From Wenzhouxiangella sp. XN24 (GTDB lineage: Bacteria > Pseudomonadota > Gammaproteobacteria > Steroidobacterales > XN24), in NCBI RefSeq assembly GCF_011064545.1, contig NZ_JAAMFG010000021.1:217899-281898 (forward strand): a DNA stretch of 64,000 bases, given 5' to 3'. Shown here one piece after another: positions 39,639 to 50,119 of this stretch (position 1 is the stretch's first letter; each line of letters opens with the position of its first letter). Below the pieces are notes generated by a model. It was not told where the DNA came from. It worked only from the letters and a program-made list of their open reading frames with translations, and searched no databases. Made by a program: the position numbers and the translations under genes.

Positions 39639-41258
39639 ATGACCGACCGGCTTCGCATCGCCCTGGCCCAGACCAATCCCGTCGTCGGCGACGTGGAAAC
39701 GAACGTCACGCGGATGCTCGAGGTCTGCAGGCGGGCCCACGACGCCCTGCGCGCGGACCTCGTGATGTTCCCGGAACTCGCCCTGTGCGGTTACCCGCCG
39801 GAAGACCTGTTGTTTCACCGCGGCTTCGCGCGCGACGTGGCCGAGGCGCTGGACCGGCTGGCGCGCAACCTCGACGGCATGTCGGTGCTGGTGGGGTACC
39901 CTGAGTACGACGGCGAGAAGCTGCACAACAGCGCGATCCTGCTGCGCCCGGACGGCCCGCCGGTCATCTATCGCAAGCAGGTGCTGCCCAACTACGGTGT
40001 GTTCGATGAGAAGCGCTACTTCGAGCCGGGCACCGAGACCTGCGTGGTCGAAGTGAAGGGCGTGCGCCTCGGCATCACGATCTGCGAGGATCTCTGGGAT
40101 CCCGAGGTCGCGCGGCGGACCGCGGCGGCGGGCGCCGAGGTGCTCCTGTCGATCAACGGCTCGCCCTACGACACCGGCAAGCTCGCGCGCCGCCAGGGCG
40201 TGCTCGAGGCGCGCGTGGCCGAGACGGGCCTGCCGATCCTCTACGTGAACATTGCGGGCGGCCAGGACGAGCTGATCTTCGATGGCGGGTCCATGGCGCT
40301 CAGCCGCGAAGGCGAGCTCGTGTACCGCGCGCCGTTCTTCACCGAGGCCCTGGAGCTCGTGGAGATCGAGCACGGCGGGCGGGTGGTCCCGGCGCAGGTG
40401 TCACGGACGCCTGAATTCGTCGAAGGCGTATACCGCGCGCTGGTGCTGGGCGTCGCCGATTACGTCAACAAGCACAACTTCCCCGGCGTGGTGCTGGGCT
40501 TGTCGGGGGGGATCGATTCCGCGCTGACGCTCGCCGTCGCGGTCGATGCGCTCGGGCCGGAACGGGTGCGCGCGGTGATGATGCCGTCGCGCTACACCTC
40601 GCAGATGAGCCGCGACGATGCCGAGCGCCAGGCCCGCACGCTGGGCGTGCGCTACGACGTGGTGTCCATCGAGCCGATCTTCGAGGGCGCCCGCGCGGCG
40701 CTCGCGGAGGTGTTCGCCGGCATGCCGGAGGACGTGACCGAGGAGAACATCCAGGCGCGTTGCCGGGGGATGATCCTCATGGCCCTGTCGAACAAGTTCG
40801 GCGTCATGCTGCTCACGACCGGCAACAAGAGCGAGATGGCGGTCGGCTATGCGACGCTGTACGGCGACATGGCCGGCGGATTCGCCCCCCTGAAGGACTG
40901 CAGCAAGACGCTGGTCTACCGGCTGGCCGAGTACCGCAATCGCCACGTCGAAGTGATTCCGCGCCGCGTCATCGAGCGGCCGCCGTCGGCCGAATTGCGG
41001 CCGGACCAGAAGGACACCGATGCGCTGCCGCCCTATGACGTGCTCGATCCGATCCTCGAGGCATTCATCGAGGACGACGCCTCGGTGGACCAGATCGTCG
41101 CGCGGGGTTTCGAGCGCGCGGTGGTCGGCCGCATCCTCGGGATGGTCAAGCGCAACGAGTACAAGCGGCGCCAGGCGCCGCCCGGCATTCGCATCAGCAG
41201 GCGCGCCTTCGGCCGCGACTGGCGCTATCCGATCACTTCGGGTTTCGCGGCCCGTTGA
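39639..41258 (+). CDS. nadE: Glutamine-dependent NAD+ synthetase
   Basis: 539 residues from ATG 39639. The long form contains two domains. The N-terminal nitrilase-like amidase (about 1-260) supplies ammonia from glutamine; its Glu/Lys/Cys triad is represented by MFPELALCGYPPEDLL, YRKQVLPNYGVFDE and ITICEDLW. The C-terminal synthetase adenylates nicotinic acid adenine dinucleotide, with the P-loop LSGGIDSALTLAV near 288 and TTGNKSEMAVGYATLYGD. It can therefore use glutamine directly. It sits downstream of sucD on the same strand. Confidence 0.96.
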   Translation: MTDRLRIALAQTNPVVGDVETNVTRMLEVCRRAHDALRADLVMFPELALCGYPPEDLLFHRGFARDVAEALDRLARNLDGMSVLVGYPEYDGEKLHNSAILLRPDGPPVIYRKQVLPNYGVFDEKRYFEPGTETCVVEVKGVRLGITICEDLWDPEVARRTAAAGAEVLLSINGSPYDTGKLARRQGVLEARVAETGLPILYVNIAGGQDELIFDGGSMALSREGELVYRAPFFTEALELVEIEHGGRVVPAQVSRTPEFVEGVYRALVLGVADYVNKHNFPGVVLGLSGGIDSALTLAVAVDALGPERVRAVMMPSRYTSQMSRDDAERQARTLGVRYDVVSIEPIFEGARAALAEVFAGMPEDVTEENIQARCRGMILMALSNKFGVMLLTTGNKSEMAVGYATLYGDMAGGFAPLKDCSKTLVYRLAEYRNRHVEVIPRRVIERPPSAELRPDQKDTDALPPYDVLDPILEAFIEDDASVDQIVARGFERAVVGRILGMVKRNEYKRRQAPPGIRISRRAFGRDWRYPITSGFAAR

Positions 41259-41348
41259 CGAGGCCGGTCGCCGGGATGCGCCGGTGTCGCCCCCTGGCGC
41301 CTGGTGTCCGTCGCCCGGCCGCGCCGCGGGACTCGGGACTCGGCAGGC

Positions 41349-42086
41349 TCAGCGGTTGGCGGCGAGGATCTGGCGCGCGTCGGCGGCGAGGTCCGGCAAG
41401 CCGAGGGCGTCGTAGCCCTCGGCCATGATCTCCAGCGCCGGGATCACCGACGGCGTCTCCTGGAAACTCTGCAGCACGTGGCGGGCCCGGTTGATCGCGG
41501 CCACGTAGGCGGAGCGCGCCATGTAGAACTCGGCGACGCTGATCTCGTGGGCCGCCATGCGGTTGCGCAGGTAGATCATGCGCTGGCGCGCGTCCGCCAC
41601 GTACTCGCTGTCGGGGTGCTGCTGGATGAGCTGCGCGAACACGTTGAAAGCGTTCTGCATTTCCCCGGTAGGCCGCTTGTCCATATCGACCCGGAACAGC
41701 CGCTCCAGCGGCCCCGCGTCGCCGGGGAAACGTGCGACCCCTTTCATGTAGAGCGCGTAATCCACCCGCGGATGGGTCGGGTTCTCGAGGATGAAGCGGT
41801 CGGCCGCGGTGATCGCCGCCTCCATCTGGTCGTTCTGCCAGTAGGCGTAGACCAGGTTCAACTGGGCCTGGCGCGCCTCCTCGCTGAACGGATAGATCGC
41901 GGTCAGGTTCTCCAGGGCCCCGATGGCACCCGTGTAGTTGCCCGTGCGCATCGCCCGCTCGGCATCGCTGAACAGCCGCTTCGCGTTCGTGTCCGGGTCC
42001 ATCTCGTCGCCGTCGCGCGAGGAGGCGCAGCCGACGCTGGCGGCGAGGGCGAGAACGAGCAACAGGCTGGCGATACGTTGGATCAT
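41349..42086 (-). CDS. bamD: Outer membrane protein assembly factor BamD
   Basis: 245 residues from ATG 42086. A lipoprotein signal peptide ends in ASVGC, so Cys20 is lipidated and the protein is anchored in the outer membrane. The mature part has five TPR-like repeats, with FSDAERAMRTGNYTGAIGALE, YPFSEEARQAQLNLVYAYW and NPTHPRVDYALYMKG in the first three. BamD is an essential partner of BamA in inserting beta-barrel proteins. It is divergent from rluD, and the TATAAT on the minus strand at 42165-42160 could be its -10 box. Confidence 0.96.
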   Translation of the reverse strand: MIQRIASLLLVLALAASVGCASSRDGDEMDPDTNAKRLFSDAERAMRTGNYTGAIGALENLTAIYPFSEEARQAQLNLVYAYWQNDQMEAAITAADRFILENPTHPRVDYALYMKGVARFPGDAGPLERLFRVDMDKRPTGEMQNAFNVFAQLIQQHPDSEYVADARQRMIYLRNRMAAHEISVAEFYMARSAYVAAINRARHVLQSFQETPSVIPALEIMAEGYDALGLPDLAADARQILAANR

Positions 42087-42209
42087 CGGGGGCTTCCATG
42101 AGGCGAGAGACCGTCCGCCCGGCCGGCGGGTCGAAGCGCCGGCAAGCACGCGGGTGGCGATTATAACGCTTACACTGCAGGCTTCGACTCACACGCGGGG
42201 AATCTGTTG

Positions 42210-43160
42210 ATGCACACCGTCGAGCACCGGGCCGTCGTGCCCGCGGAATCGGCCGGCCAGCGGCTCGACCAGGCGCTCGCCACGCTGTTCCCGGATTACT
42301 CGCGCAGCCGCCTGCAGGCCTGGATCCGCGCGGGCCACGTGCGCATCGACGGGCGCCAGCTGCGCCCCCGCGACAAGGTCGACGGCGGCGAGGAGGTGGT
42401 GCTGAACGCCGTGCTGGAGGACGAGACCGACGCCGCTGCGGAACCGATGCAGCTCGCGATCCTCCACGAGGACGAAGAGATCCTGGTGCTCGACAAGCCC
42501 GCCGGGCTGGTGGTCCACCCGGGCGCCGGGAACCCGGCCGGCACGCTCGTCAACGCGCTGCTGCATCATCGGCCCGACCTGCGGGCGCTGCCGCGTGCGG
42601 GCATCGTCCACCGGCTGGACAAGGACACCACCGGCGCCATGGTGGTGGCCTGCACGCCGGCCGCGCACGCCGCCCTGGTGCGCCAGCTGGAGGAGCGCAG
42701 TGTGCGCCGCGAGTACCAGGCCGTGACGGTCGGCGTGATGACCGGCGGGGGCACCGTGGATGCGCCGATCGGGCGGCACCCCGTGGATCGGGTGCGCATG
42801 GCGATCCGCGAGGGCGGGCGGGAAGCCGTGACCCACTATCGAGTTTTGGCGCGCTTCCGTGGCCACACGCATGTCCTGTGCAAGCTGGAAACCGGCCGCA
42901 CCCACCAGATCCGCGTGCACCTGGCCTCCATCCGCAACCCGATCGTGGGCGATCCCGTCTACGGCGGGCGCCTGGCGGTGCCCAAGGGGGCGAGTGCGGC
43001 GCTGATCGAGGCCCTGCGCGGCTTCCGTCGCCAGGCGCTGCATGCGGCACGGCTCGAACTGGTGCACCCGGGCCACGGCGAGACCGTCGCGTTCGAGGCG
43101 CCGCTGCCGGCGGATTTCGCGGCCCTGCTCGAGGCACTGCAGGCGGACCTCGAGGCATGA
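42210..43160 (+). CDS. rluD: 23S rRNA pseudouridine(1911/1915/1917) synthase
   Basis: 316 residues. ATG 42210 is chosen over the adjacent TTG 42207. An N-terminal S4 RNA-binding domain (GQRLDQALATLFPDYSRSRLQ) precedes the RluA-type catalytic domain. The catalytic Asp is in HRLDKDTTGAMVV near 137, with KPAGLVVHPGAG before it and KLETGRTHQIRVHLA after it. RluD modifies helix 69 of 23S rRNA. Its position divergent from bamD and before pgeF is the standard gammaproteobacterial arrangement. Confidence 0.96.
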   Translation: MHTVEHRAVVPAESAGQRLDQALATLFPDYSRSRLQAWIRAGHVRIDGRQLRPRDKVDGGEEVVLNAVLEDETDAAAEPMQLAILHEDEEILVLDKPAGLVVHPGAGNPAGTLVNALLHHRPDLRALPRAGIVHRLDKDTTGAMVVACTPAAHAALVRQLEERSVRREYQAVTVGVMTGGGTVDAPIGRHPVDRVRMAIREGGREAVTHYRVLARFRGHTHVLCKLETGRTHQIRVHLASIRNPIVGDPVYGGRLAVPKGASAALIEALRGFRRQALHAARLELVHPGHGETVAFEAPLPADFAALLEALQADLEA

Positions 43161-43906
43161 GTCCCGCCTGGATCGTGCCGGACTGGCCGGCGCCCGCCAA
43201 CGTCCATGCCGCCAGCACGCTGCGGGTCGGCGGGGTCAGCCCGCCACCATGGCACGCTCTCAACCTGGGCACGCACGTCGGCGATGACGAGGCGCGGGTG
43301 GCGGAAAATCGCCGTCTCCTTGCGCTGGCCCTCGGCCTGCCGGCCGAACCCGCCTGGCTGGAACAGGTGCATGGCCGCACGGTCCTGCAACTCGATGCCG
43401 AGACCCTGCCGGCAGTGCGGGTCGCGGACGCGGCCGTGACGTCCCGGCCGGAGCGGGTGCTGGCGGTGCTGACCGCGGATTGCCTGCCGGTGCTGCTGTG
43501 TCGCGAGGATGGGACGCGGATCGGCGTGGCGCATGCCGGCTGGCGCGGTCTCGCCGGGGGCGTGCTCGAAGCTGGCTGCGCCGCGATGGACACGCCGCCC
43601 GGCGAGCTGCTGGCCTGGATCGGTCCGGGCATCGGCGCGGCGGCCTACGAGGTGGGTCCGGAGGTGCGCGCGGCCTGCCTGGACGCGGACCCGGGGGCGG
43701 AGGCCGGCTTCATGCCCGGGCGCCCGGGGCACTGGCAGTGCGACCTGGCATACCTGGCGCGCCGGCGGCTGGAGGCGCTCGGCCTGGCCGGCGTGCATGG
43801 CGGTCACTGGTGCACGCACGCCGATGCAGGGCGTTTCTTTTCTCACCGGCGCGACGGTGCGCAACATCCGACCGGGCGCATGGCCACCCTCATCTGGCGC
43901 GGTTGA
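43157..43906 (+). CDS. pgeF: Peptidoglycan editing factor PgeF (laccase-fold)
   Basis: 249 residues overlapping rluD as ATGA. The multicopper-polyphenol-oxidase-like fold (DUF152/YfiH) has the metal ligands in HAGWRGL and a [16 protein letters not shown] closing motif, with [10 protein letters not shown] and [15 protein letters not shown] between. Family members have been reported as purine-nucleoside phosphorylases/adenosine deaminases and, in E. coli, as a factor removing L-Ser from peptidoglycan precursors. I cannot tell which activity dominates here. Its coupling to rluD is conserved. Confidence 0.92.
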   Translation: MSPAWIVPDWPAPANVHAASTLRVGGVSPPPWHALNLGTHVGDDEARVAENRRLLALALGLPAEPAWLEQVHGRTVLQLDAETLPAVRVADAAVTSRPERVLAVLTADCLPVLLCREDGTRIGVAHAGWRGLAGGVLEAGCAAMDTPPGELLAWIGPGIGAAAYEVGPEVRAACLDADPGAEAGFMPGRPGHWQCDLAYLARRRLEALGLAGVHGGHWCTHADAGRFFSHRRDGAQHPTGRMATLIWRG

Positions 43907-43912
43907 CGCACG

Positions 43913-43941
43913 GTTGAAAAGCGCTCCCTGGCCCCCCACTT
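43913..43941 (+). promoter_or_regulatory. Sigma-32 heat-shock promoter of clpB
   Basis: GTTGAAA at 43913-43919 and CCCCACTT at 43934-43941 are separated by 14 bases. This matches the sigma-32 consensus (CTTGAAA, 13-15 bases, CCCCATNT) with few changes. The predicted start is about 27 bases before clpB. The -35 overlaps the region just after the pgeF stop. Confidence 0.85.
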
Positions 43942-43974
43942 AAGGGTGAGCCGAATCTTTCCGGGACGATCGCC

Positions 43975-46554
43975 ATGCGCATGGACAAGCTGACCAGTAA
44001 ATTCCAGATGGCCCTCGCCGACGCCCAGTCGCTGGCAGTCGGGCGGGACCACCAGTACATGGAGCCGGTGCACCTGATGGTCGCGCTGCTCGACCAGCAG
44101 GGCGGCGGCCTGCGCCACCTGCTCGACAAGGCCGGGGTCAACGTGGACCGGCTGCGCTCGCGGCTGGGCGAGGCGCTCGATCGTGTGCCCACCGTGCAGG
44201 GCACGCCCGGTGAGGTGCACCTGTCGCGCGATCTCGACCGGCTGTTGAATGTCACCGACAAGGAGGCGCAACAGCGCGGCGACCAGTATGTGTCCAGCGA
44301 GCTGTTCGCGCTCGCGGCGCTCGACGACAAGGGGCCGCTGGGCCAGGCGCTGCGCGACTCGGGCGCGGTGAAGGGCGCGCTCGAGCAGGCGATCCAGGAC
44401 ATCCGCGGCGGCAAGCAGGTGGACGACCCCTCCGCCGAGGAGACCCGCCAGGCGCTCGAGAAGTACACGATCGACCTGACCGAGCGCGCCGAGCAGGGCA
44501 AGCTCGACCCGGTCATCGGCCGCGACGACGAGATCCGCCGCACCGTCCAGGTGCTGCAGCGGCGCACCAAGAACAACCCGGTGCTGATCGGCGAACCCGG
44601 GGTGGGCAAGACGGCCATCGCCGAGGGCCTCGCGCAGCGCATCATCGACGGCGAGGTGCCCGAAGGCCTGAAAGACAAGCGCATCCTGTCGCTCGACATG
44701 GGTTCGCTGATCGCGGGCGCGAAGTTCCGCGGCGAGTTCGAGGAGCGCCTCAAGGCGGTGCTCAACGACCTGGCGCGCCAGGAAGGCCGCGTCATCCTGT
44801 TCATCGACGAGCTGCACACCGTGGTCGGCGCGGGCAAGGCCGAGGGTTCGCTGGACGCCGGCAACATGTTGAAGCCGGCGCTGGCGCGCGGCGAACTGCA
44901 CTGCGTCGGCGCGACCACGCTGGACGAGTACCGCAAGTACATCGAGAAGGACGCCGCGCTGGAGCGGCGCTTCCAGAAGGTGCTGATCGGCGAGCCGACC
45001 GTCGAGGAAACCATCGCCATCCTGCGCGGCCTGAAGGAGCGCTACGAAGTGCATCACGGCGTCGAGATCACCGATCCGGCGATCGTCGCGGCCGCCACCC
45101 TCTCGCATCGCTACATCAGCGACCGCCAGCTGCCGGACAAGGCCATCGACCTGGTGGACGAGGCGGCGTCCCGCATCCGCATGGAGATCGACTCGAAGCC
45201 GGAGGAGCTCGACCGGCTCGAGCGGCGCGTCATCCAGCTCAAGATCGAGCGTGAGGCGCTGAAGAAGGAATCGGACGAGGCCTCGAAAAAGCGCTTGCAG
45301 ACGCTCGAGACCGAGCTCGAGTCGCTGGAGCGCCAGTACTCGGATCTCGAGGAGATATGGAAGGCGGAGAAAGCCGAGGTGCAGGGCGCCTCGCAGATCA
45401 AGGAAGAGCTGGAACGCGCGCGGGTCGAGCTCGAGACGGCGCGGCGCGCCGGCGACCTGGGCCGCATGTCGGAGCTGCAGTACGGGCGCATACCCGAGCT
45501 GGAGAAGCGCCTCGCGAGCGCGGGTGAGCAGGCCCCCCGCGAGACGCGCCTGCTGCGCAACCGCGTCACGGACGAGGAAGTCGCCGAGGTGGTGTCGAAA
45601 TGGACTGGGATCCCGGTGTCGCGCATGCTCGAAAGCGAGCGGGACAAGCTGCTGCGCATGGAGGAGGCGCTGGAGAAGCGCGTCGTCGGCCAGGCCGAGG
45701 CGTTGCTGGCGGTATCCAACGCCATTCGCCGCTCGCGCGCCGGGCTTTCGGACCCGAACCGCCCGATCGGCTCCTTCCTGTTCCTCGGCCCGACCGGCGT
45801 CGGCAAGACCGAGCTGTGCAAGGCGCTGGCCGAGTTCATGTTCGATACCGAGGAAGCGATGGTGCGCATCGACATGTCGGAGTTCATGGAGAAGCACTCC
45901 GTGGCGCGGCTGATCGGCGCGCCGCCGGGCTACGTGGGCTACGAGGAAGGTGGCTACCTGACCGAAGCCGTGCGGCGCCGGCCCTACTCGGTGATCCTGC
46001 TCGACGAGGTCGAGAAGGCGCATCCGGATACGTTCAACGTGCTGCTGCAGATCCTGGACGACGGCCGCCTCACCGACGGCCACGGCCGCACGGTGGATTT
46101 CAAGAACGCGGTCATCGTCATGACCTCGAACCTCGGTTCGCAGCGCATCCAGGAACTCGGCCCGGGCGCCGACTACGACCGGATGAAAGACGCGGTGATG
46201 GAGGTGGTGACGCAGCATTTCCGCCCCGAGTTCATCAACCGCGTGGACGACGTGGTGGTGTTCCACGCCCTCGGACGCGAGCAGATCCGCGTGATCGTCG
46301 ATATCCAGCTGGCGCACCTGCACCGGCGCCTGGCCGAGCGGGACATGCGCCTAGAGCTGACCGACGCGGCGGTGGACCGGCTCGCCGAGGCCGGCTTCGA
46401 CCCGGTGTACGGGGCACGGCCGCTGAAGCGCGCCATCCAGCAGCAGGTGGAGAACCCGCTGGCGCAGCGCATCCTGCGCGGCGAGTTCGTCCCCGGGGTG
46501 ACGGTGCAAGTGGACGCCGGGCCGGACGGACTGGAGTTCGGCGTCGCGGGCTAA
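43975..46554 (+). CDS. clpB: ATP-dependent disaggregase ClpB
   Basis: 859 residues. ClpB is a hexameric Hsp100 chaperone that rescues aggregated proteins with DnaK. An N-terminal Clp repeat domain is followed by the first AAA+ domain (Walker A GEPGVGKT near 206-213), a long coiled-coil middle domain (about 405-525), and the second AAA+ domain (GPTGVGKT near 604-611). The conserved [19 protein letters not shown] is present. Full length and without a ClpP tripeptide. A sigma-32 promoter precedes it. Confidence 0.97.
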   Translation: MRMDKLTSKFQMALADAQSLAVGRDHQYMEPVHLMVALLDQQGGGLRHLLDKAGVNVDRLRSRLGEALDRVPTVQGTPGEVHLSRDLDRLLNVTDKEAQQRGDQYVSSELFALAALDDKGPLGQALRDSGAVKGALEQAIQDIRGGKQVDDPSAEETRQALEKYTIDLTERAEQGKLDPVIGRDDEIRRTVQVLQRRTKNNPVLIGEPGVGKTAIAEGLAQRIIDGEVPEGLKDKRILSLDMGSLIAGAKFRGEFEERLKAVLNDLARQEGRVILFIDELHTVVGAGKAEGSLDAGNMLKPALARGELHCVGATTLDEYRKYIEKDAALERRFQKVLIGEPTVEETIAILRGLKERYEVHHGVEITDPAIVAAATLSHRYISDRQLPDKAIDLVDEAASRIRMEIDSKPEELDRLERRVIQLKIEREALKKESDEASKKRLQTLETELESLERQYSDLEEIWKAEKAEVQGASQIKEELERARVELETARRAGDLGRMSELQYGRIPELEKRLASAGEQAPRETRLLRNRVTDEEVAEVVSKWTGIPVSRMLESERDKLLRMEEALEKRVVGQAEALLAVSNAIRRSRAGLSDPNRPIGSFLFLGPTGVGKTELCKALAEFMFDTEEAMVRIDMSEFMEKHSVARLIGAPPGYVGYEEGGYLTEAVRRRPYSVILLDEVEKAHPDTFNVLLQILDDGRLTDGHGRTVDFKNAVIVMTSNLGSQRIQELGPGADYDRMKDAVMEVVTQHFRPEFINRVDDVVVFHALGREQIRVIVDIQLAHLHRRLAERDMRLELTDAAVDRLAEAGFDPVYGARPLKRAIQQQVENPLAQRILRGEFVPGVTVQVDAGPDGLEFGVAG

Positions 46555-46658
46555 GCGGGCCAAAACGGGTGCGCGCCCGTATACTCTTGAGTTTTGCGGC
46601 GCCAGCCCCATGAAGCATCGACTCGGGCCCCGGTGGCCCGGCGACGAGGACCCGGAAC

Positions 46659-47120
46659 ATGCCGATCTATGAATACGCCTGTGCGGCGTGCGGCCATCAG
46701 CTCGACGCCCTGCAGAGGCTGGCGGACGCCCCCCTGGTGGACTGTCCCGCCTGCGGCGCGCCGCAGCTGAAGCGCCAGATGTCCGCGCCCAGTTTCCGTC
46801 TCAAGGGCGGCGGCTGGTACGAGACCGATTTCAAGAACGACAAGCGGCGCAACATCGCCGAGTCCGACAGCAAGGGCGACGGGGGCGCAGCGGCGGAGGG
46901 CAAGGGCGCCGAAGCGAAGCCCGCTGCCAGTGGCGAGCAATCGAGCGGCGAAAAAGGCGGCGGCAAGAGCGGCCCGGAGGCCGGAAAGAGCAGCGAGAAG
47001 AGCGGCGCCAAAGAGGGCGGCAAGGGTTCCGGGAAGGCCGGGCCGACGCCGGCCGCGGCGAAAAAGCCCGGCTCGGACGCGTCCAAAGCGGGTGCCGGCA
47101 AGGCGGGCGGCGTTGCTTAA
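46659..47120 (+). CDS. FmdB-type zinc-ribbon protein with low-complexity tail
   Basis: 153 residues. Residues 1-45 form the FmdB/CxxC regulatory zinc ribbon: MPIYEYACAACGH with Cys8 and Cys11, then Cys29 and Cys32 (CPACG). A conserved SFRLKGGGWYETDF segment follows, near 49-62. The second half (about 75-153) is a low-complexity Lys/Gly/Ser/Ala tail that looks disordered and basic. The molecular function of the family is not known. It stands directly before the DUF502 gene and aspS, an order repeated in many gammaproteobacteria. A link to translation or membrane assembly is inference only. Confidence 0.85.
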   Translation: MPIYEYACAACGHQLDALQRLADAPLVDCPACGAPQLKRQMSAPSFRLKGGGWYETDFKNDKRRNIAESDSKGDGGAAAEGKGAEAKPAASGEQSSGEKGGGKSGPEAGKSSEKSGAKEGGKGSGKAGPTPAAAKKPGSDASKAGAGKAGGVA

Positions 47121-47766
47121 GACGTTCCGGAAGTATCTCGTCACGGGGCTGATCCTGTGGATCCCCCTGCTCGTCACGTTCCTCGTGGTGCGCTTTCTGA
47201 TCCGCTTCGTGGACCAGTTGTTGTTGTTCCTCCCGGAGCCATGGCGCCCGGAGGCGCTGCTGGGCTTCAGCATCCCCGGCCTCGGACTGTTGCTGGCGCT
47301 CGGCATCCTGGTCGTCACGGGGTTGTTCGCGGCGAACTTCGCCGGGCGCCGCCTGGTGGAGCTCGGCGACCAGATCGTGACCCGCATCCCGCTGATCAAC
47401 GGCATCTATTCGGGCGCCAAGCAGGTGGCCGAGACGGTGTTTTCGGATCGCAGCACGGCCTTCAAGCGGGTGCTGCTGGTCGAGTTCCCGCGCAAGGGCG
47501 TCTGGAGCATGTGCTTCCAGACCTCGGAACTGGTCGGCGAAGTGCAGGCCCGCACGGACGAGGACGTGGTGTGCGTGTTCCTGCCGACCACGCCGAACCC
47601 CACTTCCGGCTACCTCCTGTTCGTCCCGTCCAGGGAACTCGTGCCGCTGGACATGCGGGTCGACGAGGGCCTGCGCATGATCATCTCGCTCGGCGTGGCG
47701 GTGCCGCGCTGGACCAGTCCGGACGCCGCGAAGGCCAGCCTTGCGCCGCCCCGGGAGGGTCTTTAA
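47113..47766 (+). CDS. DUF502 family membrane protein
   Basis: About 217 residues. No ATG is available near the conserved start. TTG 47113, overlapping the FmdB gene by 8 bases, gives [18 protein letters not shown], as expected for the family. Two membrane helices lie at about residues 10-30 and 52-75. The rest contains the DUF502 core with [34 protein letters not shown], and a [13 protein letters not shown] motif. The function of DUF502 is unknown. It lies between the FmdB-type gene and aspS and is probably co-transcribed with them. Confidence 0.88.
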   Translation: MLKTFRKYLVTGLILWIPLLVTFLVVRFLIRFVDQLLLFLPEPWRPEALLGFSIPGLGLLLALGILVVTGLFAANFAGRRLVELGDQIVTRIPLINGIYSGAKQVAETVFSDRSTAFKRVLLVEFPRKGVWSMCFQTSELVGEVQARTDEDVVCVFLPTTPNPTSGYLLFVPSRELVPLDMRVDEGLRMIISLGVAVPRWTSPDAAKASLAPPREGL

Positions 47767-47831
47767 CATCCCGCTCCCTTCAGCGTCTTCCCGCGGCGGC
47801 GGCGGGCGCAGCCCTCGAGGAACCGAATCTC

Positions 47832-49604
47832 ATGCGTAGCCACTACTGCGGCGAAGTCAACGAGTCGCTGATCGGCCGGGAAGCCACCGTGGTGGGCTGG
47901 GTCCACCGGCGGCGCGACCATGGCGGCGTGATTTTCATCGACCTGCGGGACCGCGAGGGGCTGTTGCAGGTCGTGTTCAACCCGGACGACGCGGCGACCT
48001 TCGCCCTCGCGGAGAGCGCCCGCTCGGAGTTCGTCCTGCAGGTCCGCGGCGAGATCCGCGCGCGGCCGGAGGGCACGGTGAACCCGTCGCTGGCTTCCGG
48101 CCAGGTGGAGCTGGTGGCGCGTCGGCTGACCGTGCTCAACCGCAGCGAGACGCCGCCGTTTCACCACGACGAACCCGCCGGCGAGGACCTGCGCCTGCGC
48201 TATCGCTACCTGGACCTGCGCCGCCCGGAGATGCTCGACAATCTCCGCCTCCGGCACCGGGTCACGCGGGCATTGCGCGCCTTCCTCGATGCGCACGGTT
48301 TCGTCGATGTCGAGACGCCCATCCTGACCAAGGCCACGCCGGAGGGCGCGCGCGACTACCTCGTCCCGGCGCGCAACTTCGCCGGCAAGTTCTACGCCTT
48401 GCCGCAGTCGCCGCAGCTGTTCAAGCAGCTGCTGATGATGTCGGGCCTCGATCGCTACTACCAGATCGCGCGCTGCTTCCGCGACGAGGACCTGCGCGCC
48501 GATCGCCAGCCGGAATTCACCCAGCTCGACGTCGAGACCTCGTTCATGGACGAGGCGGGCATCACCGACCTGATGGAATCGATGGTGCGGGAGTTGTTCC
48601 GCGACGTGCTGGACGTGGCGCTGCCGGAGTCTTTTCCGCGCATGGCGTGGGCGGAGGCCATGGAGCGTTTCGGCACCGACCGGCCGGACCTGCGCAACCC
48701 GCTGGAGCTGGTGGAAGTCGCCGACCTGGTTGCGAACGTGGAGTTCAAGGTCTTCGCCGGGCCGGCGGTTGATCCGAAGGGACGCGTGGCGGCGCTGCGC
48801 GTGCCGGGCGGCGGCAGCCTGACGCGCAAGGAGATCGACGAGTACACCGCTTTCGTCGGCCGCTACGGTGCGCGCGGCCTCGCCTACATCAAGGTCAACG
48901 ACGCCGCGGCGGGGCGCGACGGCCTGCAGTCGCCGATCCTGAAGTTCCTGCCCGACGAGGCCATCTCCGGGATCATGTCCCGCACCGGCGCCGAGACCGG
49001 TGACCTGGTGTTCTTCGGCGCCGACAAGGCGAAGGTGGTGAACGATGCGCTCGGCGCGCTGCGCGACAAGCTCGGCATGGACCTCGGCCTGCTCGCGGCC
49101 GGCTGGCGGCCGCTGTGGGTGGTCGATTTCCCCATGTTCGAGTGGGACGAGGGCGAGAAGCGCTGGTTCGCCCTGCACCATCCCTTCACCGCGCCCGCGG
49201 TGGACGATTACGCGGCGCTGGCGGCGGACCCGGGCAACGCCCTGTCGCGCGCCTACGACATGGTCCTCAACGGCTCCGAGATCGGCGGGGGTTCCATCCG
49301 TATCCATGACCGCGCCATGCAGCAGGCCGTGTTCCAGCTCCTCGGCATCGAGGAAGAAGAGGCGCGTGCCAAGTTCGGCTTCCTGCTGGACGCCTTGAAG
49401 TACGGCTGCCCGCCGCACGGCGGCATCGCCTTCGGCATCGACCGCATGGTGATGCTGATGGCCGGCGCATCCAGCATCCGCGAAGTCATCGCCTTCCCGA
49501 AGACCCAGACGGCGAGCTGTCCGCTGACCGATGCGCCGAGCGAAGTGCCGGACAAGCAGCTGCGCGAGCTGTCCATCCGGGTGCGCAAGCCGGCGGCCGA
49601 GTAG
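47832..49604 (+). CDS. aspS: Aspartyl-tRNA synthetase, probably non-discriminating
   Basis: 590 residues with an N-terminal OB-fold anticodon domain, a class II catalytic core and the bacterial GAD insertion. Class II motifs are [30 protein letters not shown] (motif 2) and [13 protein letters not shown] (motif 3). In the anticodon domain, [15 protein letters not shown] has His30, and Gly81 lies in PEGTVNP. In Pseudomonas aeruginosa, His31 and Gly82/83 at the equivalent sites are known to make the enzyme non-discriminating, so it charges tRNA-Asn with Asp for GatCAB. That activity is inferred here. Confidence 0.96.
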   Translation: MRSHYCGEVNESLIGREATVVGWVHRRRDHGGVIFIDLRDREGLLQVVFNPDDAATFALAESARSEFVLQVRGEIRARPEGTVNPSLASGQVELVARRLTVLNRSETPPFHHDEPAGEDLRLRYRYLDLRRPEMLDNLRLRHRVTRALRAFLDAHGFVDVETPILTKATPEGARDYLVPARNFAGKFYALPQSPQLFKQLLMMSGLDRYYQIARCFRDEDLRADRQPEFTQLDVETSFMDEAGITDLMESMVRELFRDVLDVALPESFPRMAWAEAMERFGTDRPDLRNPLELVEVADLVANVEFKVFAGPAVDPKGRVAALRVPGGGSLTRKEIDEYTAFVGRYGARGLAYIKVNDAAAGRDGLQSPILKFLPDEAISGIMSRTGAETGDLVFFGADKAKVVNDALGALRDKLGMDLGLLAAGWRPLWVVDFPMFEWDEGEKRWFALHHPFTAPAVDDYAALAADPGNALSRAYDMVLNGSEIGGGSIRIHDRAMQQAVFQLLGIEEEEARAKFGFLLDALKYGCPPHGGIAFGIDRMVMLMAGASSIREVIAFPKTQTASCPLTDAPSEVPDKQLRELSIRVRKPAAE

Positions 49605-49639
49605 GACCGGCGCGACGCCCGGTCCGGCGGTTCCACGGC

Positions 49640-50110
49640 ATGGCGGAAAACGGATCCCAGCCTTCCGGCACGGCGCACAAGCGGCCCGAGTCCGTGCTGG
49701 TGGTGGTCTACACCGCGGACCTCGAAGTGCTGCTGCTGGAACGGCATGTCCCGGCCGGCTGGTGGCAGTCCGTGACCGGCAGCCTCGAGGTAGATGAACA
49801 ACCCTGGGAAGCCGCGGTGCGCGAGCTGCGCGAGGAAACCGGCTTGAGCGCGCACGGCCTGCTGGACCTCGGGGTCAACGAGCGCTTCACGATCGCGCCG
49901 GCCTGGCGCGAGCGGTTCGCGCCGGGCGTCACCGAGAACCTGGAGCATGCCTTCGCCCTGCGGTTACCGGAGCGCGTCGAGATCGCGCTCGATTCCACCG
50001 AGCATGTGCGTTACGAGTGGCTGCCGCTGCAGGCGGCCATGGAGCGCGCCACGTCGCCGACCAACCGCGCCGCGATCGAGCTCATCGGCCGCTTCGCCGC
50101 CAGCTGCTGA
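49640..50110 (+). CDS. nudB: Dihydroneopterin triphosphate diphosphatase
   Basis: 156 residues. NudB removes pyrophosphate from dihydroneopterin triphosphate in folate synthesis. After a variable 15-residue head the sequence follows E. coli NudB closely: RPESVLVVVYT, WWQSVTGSLE, and the Nudix box GSLEVDEQPWEAAVRELREETG. YAPGVT-type (FAPGVTENLEHAF) and YEWLPLQAA segments are typical of NudB rather than other Nudix proteins. Located just after aspS, the same neighbour as in E. coli. Start ATG 49640. Confidence 0.93.
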   Translation: MAENGSQPSGTAHKRPESVLVVVYTADLEVLLLERHVPAGWWQSVTGSLEVDEQPWEAAVRELREETGLSAHGLLDLGVNERFTIAPAWRERFAPGVTENLEHAFALRLPERVEIALDSTEHVRYEWLPLQAAMERATSPTNRAAIELIGRFAASC

Positions 50111-50119
50111 GGCGATGGC

